Below, piece by piece: positions 24,780 through 33,150 of a stretch of 64,000 nucleotides of DNA (positions are counted from its first letter, which is position 1; each line of letters opens with the position of its first letter). Below the pieces are notes generated by a model. That model did no database searches. It saw only the letters and a list, made by a program, of their open reading frames with translations, and had not been told where the DNA came from. Both the position numbers and the translations under genes were made by a program. The stretch is from Streptomyces umbrinus (lineage in GTDB: Bacteria > Actinomycetota > Actinomycetes > Streptomycetales > Streptomycetaceae). The stretch covers positions 6,076,001 through 6,140,000 of the forward strand of contig NZ_JAUSZI010000002.1 in the NCBI RefSeq assembly GCF_030817415.1, given 5' to 3'.

Positions 24780-25805
24780 TCACCCCACGAACGCCTCGCA
24801 CACCGCGTCGTACTCCCGCGTCCACCACACCGCCAGCGCGGAGACCGCGGGGAACTGCGGGTCGGCGCGGGTGTCCCCGCGCTCGTAGTGCCAGCGCAGT
24901 ATCCAGAAGTCGTTGAGCCGCTCCCACCACACGCGGTGCACGGCGGCCGACAGCTCGGACGGGGTGGCCCGCGCGGAGCGCCGGTACGCGCGCGCGTAGG
25001 CCCGTACCTTCGTCAGGTCGAGCGTGCCGGCGGGACGTACGAAGAAGATCACCGCGGAGCGCACCGCCTCCTCGGCCTGCGGCTGGACGCCGAGCCGGTC
25101 CCAGTCGACGATCGCGGCGGGGGTGTCTCCCCGGTAGAGCACGTTGAAGGGGTGGAAGTCCCCGTGCACCCAGCCGACCGAGCCGCCCTGCGGGGGCCGC
25201 CGGTCCGCGTGCCGTTCCAGCAGGGCGCGCCGCTCCAGGAGCCGGTGGCGGGCCAGCTCGTCGAAGGCGTCGGACGGGTGGTGGCGGCGTACCCGGGCGA
25301 GCAGGTCGTCGATGAGGGCGAAGGTGTCGGCGGGGTCGGCGCTCTCCGCACGCTCCTCGGACCGCCGCGGCGGCATCACCTGCTCCAGGGACGCGTGTAC
25401 GACGCCCAGGAGCGCCCCCAGGCGCCGGCACTGCTCCGTGGTGAGCTGGGCGCCGCTGCGGTGGCGTCCGTCGATCCAGGGGTGCAGCGCGTACGCGTGG
25501 CCGCCGACTACGGCGACCGTGCGGCCGTCGGTGCCGGTCAGCGGCGGGGCCACCGGGACGCCCAGGTCGGCGAGGCGCTGGGTCGCGCGGTGCTGGCGGG
25601 CGATCGCGGCAGGGTCGGCGGTCTCGGGGTCGAAATGGTGCTTGAGGAAGTACCGGCCCTGGGTGGTGGCGAGGCGGTAGCCGCGGTTGAGCAGCCCCTC
25701 GTCGACGGGTTCGCAGGCCAGCGGGGACCCGGCGGCGTATCGCCGCAGCAGGGCGCCCAGAGGGGGTGCGGGGGAGAGGGCGGGCGAAACAGATGAGCGC
25801 GGCAC
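24780..25805 (-). CDS. Aminoglycoside phosphotransferase-fold kinase
   Basis: A 341-residue protein of the APH/choline kinase-like family. The catalytic loop is WVHGDFHPFNVLY (HGDxHxxN) and the metal motif is IVDWDRLG; the N-terminal lobe has GRYFLKHHF with the ATP-binding lysine. Substrates in this family range from antibiotics to homoserine, choline and sugars, and nothing here singles one out. The GTG at 25805 is the only good start. It is in tandem with the PPOX gene but separated by about 45 bp, possibly in one transcript. Confidence 0.85.
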   Translation of the reverse strand: MPRSSVSPALSPAPPLGALLRRYAAGSPLACEPVDEGLLNRGYRLATTQGRYFLKHHFDPETADPAAIARQHRATQRLADLGVPVAPPLTGTDGRTVAVVGGHAYALHPWIDGRHRSGAQLTTEQCRRLGALLGVVHASLEQVMPPRRSEERAESADPADTFALIDDLLARVRRHHPSDAFDELARHRLLERRALLERHADRRPPQGGSVGWVHGDFHPFNVLYRGDTPAAIVDWDRLGVQPQAEEAVRSAVIFFVRPAGTLDLTKVRAYARAYRRSARATPSELSAAVHRVWWERLNDFWILRWHYERGDTRADPQFPAVSALAVWWTREYDAVCEAFVG

Positions 25806-25850
25806 GCGCCAGATGTTAGGGCACCGGAGAGGCCGTTGACCTCGGGCTTG

Positions 25851-26273
25851 TCACGGACAGTGCTGGTGTGCAAGCTCCAGGCCACCGTCCGTCGAGTGCA
25901 CGGTGACGAACTCCGGTGTGACCTCCAGATACACCGGCTCGAAGGGCGCGTCGTCCACGCGGCGCGGGGCCGGGCCGAAATGCGCGAGCTGGGCGGCGGT
26001 CGGCTGGACGGTCTCGCACACGCCGACGACCTGGACGGACCAGTGGCCCTCGCCCGCGCGCGGGGAGCCGAGGTTGTCCGCGCCGTACGCGACGACGCTT
26101 CCCGCGCACGCCCGGTGGTGGCCGTGTCCCTTGTGCATCCGTAGCAGCACACGGCCGCCCACCACGATGTGGCGGGCGGTGGCCAGGAAGGGCAGCGCGC
26201 GCATGCTGGCCGCCAGGCGGCCGTGCTCGACGCGGCCGAGCAGTCCGGCGGCGAGCTGTTCGTCGGTCGGCAT
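25851..26273 (-). CDS. Pyridoxamine 5'-phosphate oxidase-fold (PPOX) protein
   Basis: A 140-residue split-barrel flavin-type protein. The stretch LPFLATARHIVVGGRVLLRM and the central VVAYGADNLGSPRAGEGHWSVQVVG are typical of PPOX-family flavin or F420-binding proteins. The classical PLP-pathway residues cannot be recognised, so pyridoxine metabolism is unlikely. ATG 26273 is chosen over a TTG at 26282. Confidence 0.7.
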   Translation of the reverse strand: MPTDEQLAAGLLGRVEHGRLAASMRALPFLATARHIVVGGRVLLRMHKGHGHHRACAGSVVAYGADNLGSPRAGEGHWSVQVVGVCETVQPTAAQLAHFGPAPRRVDDAPFEPVYLEVTPEFVTVHSTDGGLELAHQHCP

Positions 26274-26399
26274 GCCTCTCAATGTGCGGCACCGCGGGAG
26301 ACGGAAGAAGGGGCGCCCGACCCTCCATGGAGGGACATAAGTCCCGAATAAGCGACCTCCACGGAGTGCTGGACGGCGTCCGCGGAGCGCTGATCGTCT

Positions 26400-26490
26400 C
26401 TACGGAGAGCACGGAAACTCAGCGCGGCCCCATGGAGAGCACGGAAAACTCAAACACGGCCCTACGGAGGGCCTGGAAAACTCAGCGCTG
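26400..26490. repeat. Three imperfect 31-bp direct repeats
   Basis: Units at 26400-26430, 26431-26461 and 26462-26490 share GGAGAGCACGGAAAACTCA-like cores. The last unit runs into the stop codon of the response regulator gene, so one copy partly encodes its C-terminus. No secondary structure stands out. Confidence 0.55.
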
Positions 26491-27144
26491 CTTCTCCGCC
26501 TGCATCCGGGCCACATAGGCGGCCGCCTGCGCACGCCGCTCCATGCCGAGTTTGGACAGCAGGCTGGAGACGTAGTTCTTGATCGTCTTCTCGGCGAGAT
26601 GGAGCCGCTCGCCGATCACGCGATTGGTGAGCCCCTCGCCGATCAGGTCGAGGATTCTGCGCTCCTGGTCGGTGAGGCTCGCGAGCCGGGTGTCGCCCTT
26701 GGCGCTGCCCCCGTCGCGCAGCCGCTCCAGGACGCGGGCGGTGGCCTCCGGGTCGAGCAGGGACTTGCCTGCGGCGACGTCACGGACCGCCGAGAGCAGC
26801 TCCTCGCCGCGGATCGCCTTGAGGACGTAGCCCGAGGCGCCCGCCATGATCGCGTCGAAGAGGGCCTCGTCGTCGGCGTAGGACGTCAGCATCAGGCATT
26901 TGATGCTTTCGTCCCGGGAGCGGATCTCGCGGCACACCTCGACCCCGCTGCCGTCCGGCAGCCGTACGTCCAGGACGGCGACGTCCGGGTGGGTGGCCGG
27001 AATTCGCACCAGCGCGTCGGCCGCCGTACCCGCCTCGCCGACCACTTCGAAGTCGTCCTCCACCGAGAGCAACTCGTGCACACCCCGGCGGACCACCTCA
27101 TGGTCGTCGAGAAGAAATACAGCGATTTTTCCTTCTTCGCGCAC
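26482..27144 (-). CDS. Orphan NarL/LuxR-type response regulator
   Basis: A 220-residue two-domain regulator. The receiver domain has the acidic pair D13-D14, the phospho-acceptor aspartate 59 in [13 protein letters not shown], and the conserved lysine in GYVLKAIRG. The LuxR helix-turn-helix is at about residues 155-215 ([20 protein letters not shown]). The GTG at 27144 ([18 protein letters not shown]) is chosen because the longer frame upstream is not family sequence. No histidine kinase is adjacent. It is divergent from the second 2-oxoacid dehydrogenase operon and may regulate it. Confidence 0.9.
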   Translation of the reverse strand: MREEGKIAVFLLDDHEVVRRGVHELLSVEDDFEVVGEAGTAADALVRIPATHPDVAVLDVRLPDGSGVEVCREIRSRDESIKCLMLTSYADDEALFDAIMAGASGYVLKAIRGEELLSAVRDVAAGKSLLDPEATARVLERLRDGGSAKGDTRLASLTDQERRILDLIGEGLTNRVIGERLHLAEKTIKNYVSSLLSKLGMERRAQAAAYVARMQAEKQR

Positions 27145-27169
27145 GGAGTCAGTCTCACACACGATCTTT

Positions 27170-27186
27170 CCGACTGCCCCAGTCGG
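27170..27186. promoter_or_regulatory. Small perfect inverted repeat upstream of the regulator gene
   Basis: CCGACTG and CAGTCGG flank a three-base loop 26 bp upstream of the response regulator start. It could be a leader hairpin or a dimer operator. Confidence 0.35.
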
Positions 27187-27288
27187 ACTCTTCCCGTCTC
27201 CGGGGTGACCGGGATAACGTGCCGGTGTTCCGGCCCCCTGCCAGGCTGTAACCAGTGCTCTGACCAGCGATTGTTCCGGATCGGCGCG

Positions 27289-27327
27289 AAGTACTTGGAA
27301 GTCCGAGTGGAAAGTACTCGGAAATCC
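27289..27327. promoter_or_regulatory. Tandem 16-bp direct repeat, candidate operator
   Basis: AAGTACTTGGAAGTCC (27289-27304) and AAGTACTCGGAAATCC (27312-27327) are direct repeats set 23 bp apart, about two helical turns, so a regulator could bind both on one face of the DNA. They lie between the orphan regulator and the second bkd operon. Confidence 0.5.
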
Positions 27328-27522
27328 AAGCAAAAACGCAGGTCAGGAGGGGTTTCACAGAAATGTGGAGCACTGGGTAACGTGCTATGTGCAGGGCGCT
27401 CGCCGGGGCACCTGTCACGCCTGTTCCCGGCCGAGCACCCACCCCGTGCGCGGGTACGGAGATCAGGCGAGCCGCACTGGTCACCCGGCAACCCCGGGGG
27501 CCGGACCGACGGAGGAGCACAC

Positions 27523-28689
27523 GTGACCGTGGAGAGCACTGCCGCGCGCAAGCCGCGACGCAGCGCCGGTACCAAGCGCACCGCTGCGAAGAAGCCGCCG
27601 GGCGCCCAGCCCGAGCTCGTACAGCTGCTGACGCCCGAGGGCAAGCGCGTCAAGAATGGCGAATATGACGCGTACGTAGCCGACATCACCCCCGAAGAGC
27701 TCCGCGGCCTGTACCGCGACATGGTGCTCACCCGCCGCTTCGACGCCGAGGCCACCTCCCTGCAGCGCCAGGGCGAACTGGGCCTGTGGGCCTCGCTGCT
27801 CGGCCAGGAGGCCGCCCAGATCGGCTCCGGACGGGCCACCCGCGAGGACGACTACGTCTTCCCGACCTACCGTGAGCACGGCGTGGCCTGGTGCCGCGGG
27901 GTCGACCCGACCAACCTCCTCGGCATGTTCCGCGGCGTGAACAACGGCGGCTGGGATCCGAACAGCAACAACTTCCACCTCTACACGATCGTCATCGGCT
28001 CGCAGACGCTGCACGCCACCGGCTACGCCATGGGCGTGGCCAAGGACGGCGCCGACTCGGCCGTGATCGCGTACTTCGGGGACGGCGCCTCCAGCCAGGG
28101 CGACGTCGCTGAATCGTTCACCTTCTCCGCGGTCTACAACGCTCCCGTCGTGTTCTTCTGCCAGAACAACCAGTGGGCCATCTCCGAGCCCACCGAGCGC
28201 CAGAGCCGCGTGCCGCTCTACCAGCGCGCGCAGGGCTACGGCTTCCCGGGCGTCCGCGTCGACGGCAACGACGTCCTCGCCTGCCTCGCCGTCACCAAGT
28301 GGGCCCTGGAGCGCGCCCGCCGGGGCGAGGGCCCCACCCTCGTCGAGGCGTACACGTACCGCATGGGTGCCCACACCACCTCCGACGACCCGACCAAGTA
28401 CCGGGCCGACGAGGAGCGCGAGGCGTGGGAGGCGAAGGACCCGATCCAGCGCCTGCGCACCTACCTGGAGGCTTCAAACCACGCGGACGAGGGATTCTTC
28501 GCGGAACTCGAGGCCGAGAGCGAGGCGTTGGGAAGGCGAGTGCGCGAAGTGGTCCGCGCCATGCCGGACCCGGACCACTTCGCCATCTTCGAGAACGTGT
28601 ACGCGGACGGGCACGCGCTCGTCGACGAGGAGCGGGCCCAGTTCGCCGCCTACCAGGCGTCGTTCGCCGATGAAGGGGAGGGCAAGTAG
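27523..28689 (+). CDS. bkdA: 2-oxoacid dehydrogenase E1 alpha subunit (second cluster)
   Basis: A 388-residue E1alpha subunit, paralogue of the one at 10585. The N-terminal 30 residues are K-, R- and A-rich; then come ARGRATREDDYVFPTYREHG-like substrate-site sequence and the thiamine-diphosphate motif GDGASSQGDVAESF to CQNN. AYTYRMGAHTTSDDPTKYR matches the phosphorylation-loop region. GTG 27523 has GGAGGAGCACAC upstream. The next gene starts three bases after its stop. It is divergent from an orphan response regulator. Confidence 0.9.
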   Translation: MTVESTAARKPRRSAGTKRTAAKKPPGAQPELVQLLTPEGKRVKNGEYDAYVADITPEELRGLYRDMVLTRRFDAEATSLQRQGELGLWASLLGQEAAQIGSGRATREDDYVFPTYREHGVAWCRGVDPTNLLGMFRGVNNGGWDPNSNNFHLYTIVIGSQTLHATGYAMGVAKDGADSAVIAYFGDGASSQGDVAESFTFSAVYNAPVVFFCQNNQWAISEPTERQSRVPLYQRAQGYGFPGVRVDGNDVLACLAVTKWALERARRGEGPTLVEAYTYRMGAHTTSDDPTKYRADEEREAWEAKDPIQRLRTYLEASNHADEGFFAELEAESEALGRRVREVVRAMPDPDHFAIFENVYADGHALVDEERAQFAAYQASFADEGEGK

Positions 28690-28691
28690 CG

Positions 28692-29672
28692 ATGACCGCG
28701 GAAAAGATGGCATTGGCCAAGGCGATCAACGAATCGCTGCGCACGGCCCTCGACGCCGACCCCAAGGTCCTGATCATGGGCGAGGACGTCGGCAAGCTCG
28801 GCGGCGTGTTCCGGGTGACCGACGGCCTGCAGAAGGACTTCGGCGAGGAGCGGGTCATCGACACCCCGCTCGCCGAGTCGGGCATCGTCGGCACGGCGAT
28901 CGGCCTCGCACTGCGCGGCTACCGCCCGGTGGTGGAGATCCAGTTCGACGGCTTCGTCTTCCCGGCGTACGACCAGATCGTCACGCAGCTCGCGAAGATG
29001 CACGCGCGGGCGCTCGGCAAGATCAAGCTCCCCGTCGTGATCCGCATTCCGTACGGCGGCGGCATCGGAGCGGTCGAGCACCACTCCGAGTCCCCGGAGG
29101 CCCTGTTCGCGCATGTCGCGGGCCTCAAGGTCGTCTCGCCCTCGAACGCCTCCGACGCGTACTGGATGATGCAGCAGGCCATCCAGAGCGACGACCCGGT
29201 GATCTTCTTCGAGCCGAAGCGGCGCTACTGGGACAAGTCCGAGGTGAACCGGGAGGCGATCCCCGGCCCGCTGCACAAGGCGCGCGTGGTGCGCGAGGGC
29301 AGCGACCTCACACTGGCCGCGTACGGCCCGATGGTGAAGGTCTGCCAGGAGGTCGCAGCCGCCGCCCAGGAGGAGGGCAAGTCCCTCGAAGTGGTGGACC
29401 TGCGGTCCATGTCCCCCATCGACTTCGACTCCATCCAGGCCTCGGTCGAGAAGACCCGCCGCCTGGTCGTGGTCCACGAGGCACCGGTGTTCCTGGGGAC
29501 GGGCGCGGAGATCGCGGCCCGGATCACGGAGAGGTGCTTCTACCACCTGGAGGCACCCGTGCTGAGGGTCGGCGGCTATCACGCCCCGTATCCGCCGGCA
29601 CGGCTGGAGGAGGAGTACCTGCCTGGCCTGGACCGGGTGCTCGACGCCGTCGACCGCTCGCTGGCGTACTGA
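28692..29672 (+). CDS. bkdB: 2-oxoacid dehydrogenase E1 beta subunit (second cluster)
   Basis: A 326-residue E1beta subunit. GEDVGKLGGVFRVTDGLQKD, PYGGGIGAVEHHSESPEA and GGYHAPYPPARLEEEYLPG align well with the first-cluster paralogue at 11745. The tight spacing to the genes on both sides (2 and 10 bases) indicates one operon. Confidence 0.9.
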   Translation: MTAEKMALAKAINESLRTALDADPKVLIMGEDVGKLGGVFRVTDGLQKDFGEERVIDTPLAESGIVGTAIGLALRGYRPVVEIQFDGFVFPAYDQIVTQLAKMHARALGKIKLPVVIRIPYGGGIGAVEHHSESPEALFAHVAGLKVVSPSNASDAYWMMQQAIQSDDPVIFFEPKRRYWDKSEVNREAIPGPLHKARVVREGSDLTLAAYGPMVKVCQEVAAAAQEEGKSLEVVDLRSMSPIDFDSIQASVEKTRRLVVVHEAPVFLGTGAEIAARITERCFYHLEAPVLRVGGYHAPYPPARLEEEYLPGLDRVLDAVDRSLAY

Positions 29673-29682
29673 GGAGAGGGTC

Positions 29683-31197
29683 GTGACGACGATGACTGAG
29701 ACTGCCTCGGGACTTCGCGAGTTCAAGATGCCCGACGTGGGAGAGGGTCTGACCGAGGCCGAGATCCTCAAGTGGTATGTCAAGGCCGGTGACACGGTCA
29801 CCGACGGCCAGGTGGTGTGCGAGGTCGAGACCGCCAAGGCCGCCGTCGAGCTGCCGATTCCCTTCGACGGGGTGGTGCACGAGCTGCGCTTCCCCGAGGG
29901 GACGACGGTGGACGTCGGCCAGGTGATCATCGCGGTGGACGTGGACGGCGGAGCCGCTCCGGCCGCCCCGCCGGCCGAGGCGCAGGCCCCGGCCGCGTCG
30001 ACGCCCACCGCGTCGGCTCCGGCAACCGGATCCGCTCCGGCTGCTCCCGCCGGGCGGACCGAAGCTCCTCCGGAGAAGCCCGCGGCTGCCGAGGAGAAGC
30101 CCAAGCCCGTGGGCCGCACGCCGGTCCTCGTCGGCTACGGGGTCGCGGAGTCCTCCACGAAGCGCCGCCCCCGCAGGGGAGTTCCGGCCCAGCAGCCCGA
30201 GGCCGCCGCGGCGGCGCCGGCCGTCCAGAGCGAGCTGAACGGGCACGGGCACGCGGCTCCGGCGACACGCCCGCTGGCCAAGCCTCCGGTGCGCAAGCTC
30301 GCCAAGGATCTCGGCGTCGACCTGGCGACGGTCACGCCGTCCGGTCCCGACGGGATCATCACGCGCGAGGACGTGCACGCGGCGGTCGCCCCGGCCGCTC
30401 CCGTTCAGGAGACCCCGGCCGCGGCAGTGCCCGCGTCGGCGCCCGCTCCCGTCCGGGCTCCGGCCCCGGTCGTCACGTACGACGGTGCCCGGGAGACCCG
30501 TATCCCGGTCAAGGGCGTCCGGAAGGCGACCGCGGCCGCGATGGTGGGCTCGGCGTTCACGGCGCCGCATGTCACCGAGTTCGTCACGGTGGACGTGACG
30601 CGCACGATGAAGCTGGTCGAGGAGATCAAGCGGGCCCCCGACACATACGGGCTCCAGGGGCTGCGGGTCAATCCGCTGCTGCTGATCGCCAAGGCCCTGC
30701 TGGTCGCCATCAAGCGCCACCCGGAGGTCAACGCCTCGTGGGACGAGGCCAACCAGGAGATCGTCCAGAAGCACTATGTGAACCTGGGCATCGCCGCCGC
30801 CACGCCCCGCGGCCTGATCGTCCCGAACATCAAGGACGCCCACGCCAAGACCCTGCCCCAGCTCGCCGAATCGCTCGGGGAGCTGGTCGCCACCGCCCGC
30901 GACGGCAAGACGTCACCGGTGGCCATGCAGGGCGGCACGGTGACGATCACGAACGTCGGTGTGTTCGGCGTCGACACGGGTACGCCGATTCTCAATCCCG
31001 GCGAGTCCGCGATTCTCGCCGTCGGCTCGATCAAGCTCCAGCCGTGGGTCCACAAGGGCAAGGTCAAGCCTCGTCAGGTGACGACGTTGGCGTTGTCCTT
31101 CGACCATCGCCTGGTCGACGGGGAGCTCGGCTCCAAGGTGCTGGCGGATGTGGCGGCGATTCTGGAGCAGCCCAAGCGACTGATTACTTGGGGGTAG
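29683..31197 (+). CDS. bkdC: 2-oxoacid dehydrogenase E2 acyltransferase (second cluster)
   Basis: A 504-residue E2 with one lipoyl domain (lipoyl lysine in CEVETAKAAVELP), A- and P-rich linkers, an E1/E3-binding domain (VRKLAKDLGVDLATVTPSG) and a catalytic domain ending in LSFDHRLVDGELGSK with the HxxxDG motif. The linker composition is the ordinary one, unlike the first-cluster E2. GTG 29683 has GGAGAGGGTC upstream; ATG 29692 is possible. A strong hairpin at 31227 terminates the operon. Confidence 0.9.
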   Translation: MTTMTETASGLREFKMPDVGEGLTEAEILKWYVKAGDTVTDGQVVCEVETAKAAVELPIPFDGVVHELRFPEGTTVDVGQVIIAVDVDGGAAPAAPPAEAQAPAASTPTASAPATGSAPAAPAGRTEAPPEKPAAAEEKPKPVGRTPVLVGYGVAESSTKRRPRRGVPAQQPEAAAAAPAVQSELNGHGHAAPATRPLAKPPVRKLAKDLGVDLATVTPSGPDGIITREDVHAAVAPAAPVQETPAAAVPASAPAPVRAPAPVVTYDGARETRIPVKGVRKATAAAMVGSAFTAPHVTEFVTVDVTRTMKLVEEIKRAPDTYGLQGLRVNPLLLIAKALLVAIKRHPEVNASWDEANQEIVQKHYVNLGIAAATPRGLIVPNIKDAHAKTLPQLAESLGELVATARDGKTSPVAMQGGTVTITNVGVFGVDTGTPILNPGESAILAVGSIKLQPWVHKGKVKPRQVTTLALSFDHRLVDGELGSKVLADVAAILEQPKRLITWG

Positions 31198-31226
31198 TGG
31201 CTCGGCTGCGGGGCGGTGGGGGCTGG

Positions 31227-31274
31227 TCGCGCAGTTCCCCGCGCCCCTGAAAAGGGGCGCGGGGAACTGCGCGA
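31227..31274. terminator. 22-bp perfect hairpin, complete family A repeat
   Basis: Arms TCGCGCAGTTCCCCGCGCCC-T and its exact complement flank a GAAA loop. It lies between the convergent E2 and DD-peptidase genes and is the complete form of the intergenic repeat whose halves are at 5858, 42028 and 52778. Confidence 0.8.
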
Positions 31275-31342
31275 GTAACCACATGCGGCCCGCAGAAGGG
31301 GGACGAGCCGAAGCCCGTCCCCCTCTCCGCGGAGCGACCCGG

Positions 31343-32239
31343 CTACTTCTTGAAGGCGTAGTCCATCAGCTTCTTCGCGTCGGACTCGCGGGCCGAGATC
31401 GACGACGAGGCAAGAACCGTGCCGATCACCGTCTTCCCGTTGCGGGTCGCGGCGAAGACCAGGCAGTACTTGGCCTCGGGGCCGGAGCCGGTCTTCACGC
31501 CGATGGTGCCGCTGTAGCTGTTGAGCAGACCGTTGGTGTTGGTCCACGCCGCCATCGTGCGGGTGCCACCGGTCTTCGTGATCGTCTTCGCCGTGTACTT
31601 CTTCGTCTTCACGATCGCGCGGAAGTTGGCGCTCTTCATCGCGCTGCTGGCGATCTTCGTCAGATCGCGCGGCGTGGAGTAGTTCGAGCCGTTGCCGATC
31701 CCGTCGAACGAGTCGAACTTGGTGTTCGTCAGACCGAGGTCCTTGGCCTGCTTGTTCATCTTGCCGATGAACGACTTCACGCGGGCGCCACGCGTCGAGC
31801 CGGCGCCGAACTTGTCGGCGAGCGCGTACGCCGCGTCGCAGCCGGACGGCAGCATCAGCCCGTACAGCAGCTGGCGGACGGTGACCTTGTCGCCGACGAT
31901 CAGCCGTGCCGACGAGGCGTTCTTGGAGACGATGTAGTCGCTGTACGCCTTCTGGATGGTGACCTTGGCGTCCAGGTTGAGGTTCGGCTGCGACAGCACG
32001 ACCTTCGCGGTCATGATCTTCGTCGTGGAGCCGGTGGAACGGCGGGTGTCCGCGGCCTTGGTGTAGAGCGTCTTGGCCGTGCCGTTGTTCATCACGTAGC
32101 CGCCCTTGGCGACGACCGTGGGGGTCGCGAGGGCCTGCGCGGGCGCCGCTGTGAGGGCCCCGGTCGCGAGCACGGCTCCGGTGGTGACGACCACTGCGGC
32201 AGCTCTGCGAATTCGTGCGCCCTTTATGACGGTTATCAA
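31343..32239 (-). CDS. K15-type D-alanyl-D-alanine transpeptidase/carboxypeptidase
   Basis: A secreted penicillin-binding enzyme of about 298 residues. A signal peptide with KGARIRR and AAPAQA is followed by the active-site triad motifs: STTK with serine 71 (35 in the mature protein), SGC in place of the usual SGN, and KTGSG near the C-terminus. The SGC motif and the mature position 35 match the Streptomyces K15 DD-transpeptidase. It would process peptidoglycan stem peptides outside the cell. TTG 32239 (GGGGT eight bases upstream) gives a normal signal peptide; ATG 32329 would add 30 odd residues. Confidence 0.9.
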   Translation of the reverse strand: MITVIKGARIRRAAAVVVTTGAVLATGALTAAPAQALATPTVVAKGGYVMNNGTAKTLYTKAADTRRSTGSTTKIMTAKVVLSQPNLNLDAKVTIQKAYSDYIVSKNASSARLIVGDKVTVRQLLYGLMLPSGCDAAYALADKFGAGSTRGARVKSFIGKMNKQAKDLGLTNTKFDSFDGIGNGSNYSTPRDLTKIASSAMKSANFRAIVKTKKYTAKTITKTGGTRTMAAWTNTNGLLNSYSGTIGVKTGSGPEAKYCLVFAATRNGKTVIGTVLASSSISARESDAKKLMDYAFKK

Positions 32240-32487
32240 GTCGATTACCCCGATTAGGTTGAAGGCACCGAAGGTGCCAAATGCCCCAGGATGGCGGTCA
32301 CTTGAGAGTGGCGCCTTCTCGTGTGACATGTGAGTAGCACAAAAGGATGTGCGGTTCCTGAACTGGGGTGCCCTTTTTTACCGGCCACTTGCCCAGCCGC
32401 TCGCCCGGCCCCTCACTTGGCCCCTCGCTCGGCTTCCCGCCCCGTCCGAATCCTGGACGGCCCGCGACCATGTGTACGTGTTGTATC

Positions 32488-32493
32488 TATGAT
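32488..32493 (+). promoter_or_regulatory. -10 hexamer TATGAT, leaderless pattern
   Basis: TATGAT, a near-consensus -10 box, ends six bases before the ATG of the GntR gene at 32500, with no ribosome binding site between. Confidence 0.55.
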
Positions 32494-32499
32494 GTCGCC

Positions 32500-33150
32500 A
32501 TGTCTTTGGCAGTGAAGCAACCTCCCGCCGCCGAACGCGTCTACGCGCACGTCAAGCAGGCTGTGCTGGACCGTCGTTACGAGGGCGGGACCCTGCTCAC
32601 CGAGGGCGAACTGGCCGATGCGGTCGGGGTCTCACGGACTCCGGTGCGCGAGGCGCTGCTCAAGCTGGAGGTCGAGGGACTGATCCGGCTCTACCCGAAG
32701 AAGGGCGCCCTCGTGCTGCCCGTCTCCGCACAGGAGATCGCGGACGTCGTGGAGACCAGGCAGCTCGTCGAGGAGCACGCGATCCGCAAGGCCGTCCCGG
32801 CCTCCCCCGCGCTGATCGAGCGCCTCACCGAACTCCTTGCGAAGCAGAAGGAGCAGGCGGCCGCCGGCGATCTGTCCGGAGCCGCCGTCACCGACCGCTG
32901 CTTCCACGCCGAGATCGTCCGCAGCGGGGGCAACGAGATCCTCTCCCGCCTCTACGACCAGTTGCGCGACCGCCAGTTGAGGATGGGCGTCGCCGTGATG
33001 CACGCCCACCCCGACCGGATCACCAAGACGCTCACCGAGCACCGGGAGATCCTCGACGCGCTGCGCTCCGGTGACGCGGAGGCGGCCGTCGCCCTGGTCC
33101 ACCGCCACGTCAGCTGGTTCTCCAACCTGGCGCGGGGGGACGTCCGATGA
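32500..33150 (+). CDS. GntR/FadR-family transcriptional regulator
   Basis: A 216-residue regulator with an N-terminal winged helix (LLTEGELADAVGVSRTPVRE, the GntR signature) and a C-terminal all-helical FCD-type ligand domain with D, H and H residues that may bind metal (CFHAEIVRSGGN and the final HRHV). ATG 32500 is chosen because upstream residues are unlike the family and a good -10 box sits at leaderless spacing. The stop overlaps the MFS start by ATGA, so it very probably controls that transporter. Confidence 0.9.
   Translation: MSLAVKQPPAAERVYAHVKQAVLDRRYEGGTLLTEGELADAVGVSRTPVREALLKLEVEGLIRLYPKKGALVLPVSAQEIADVVETRQLVEEHAIRKAVPASPALIERLTELLAKQKEQAAAGDLSGAAVTDRCFHAEIVRSGGNEILSRLYDQLRDRQLRMGVAVMHAHPDRITKTLTEHREILDALRSGDAEAAVALVHRHVSWFSNLARGDVR

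Noticed and set aside
26599..27522. Long N-terminal extension of the second E1alpha gene
   Set aside because: The frame is open but runs antisense through the response regulator gene; GTG 27523 has a good ribosome binding site and begins family sequence.
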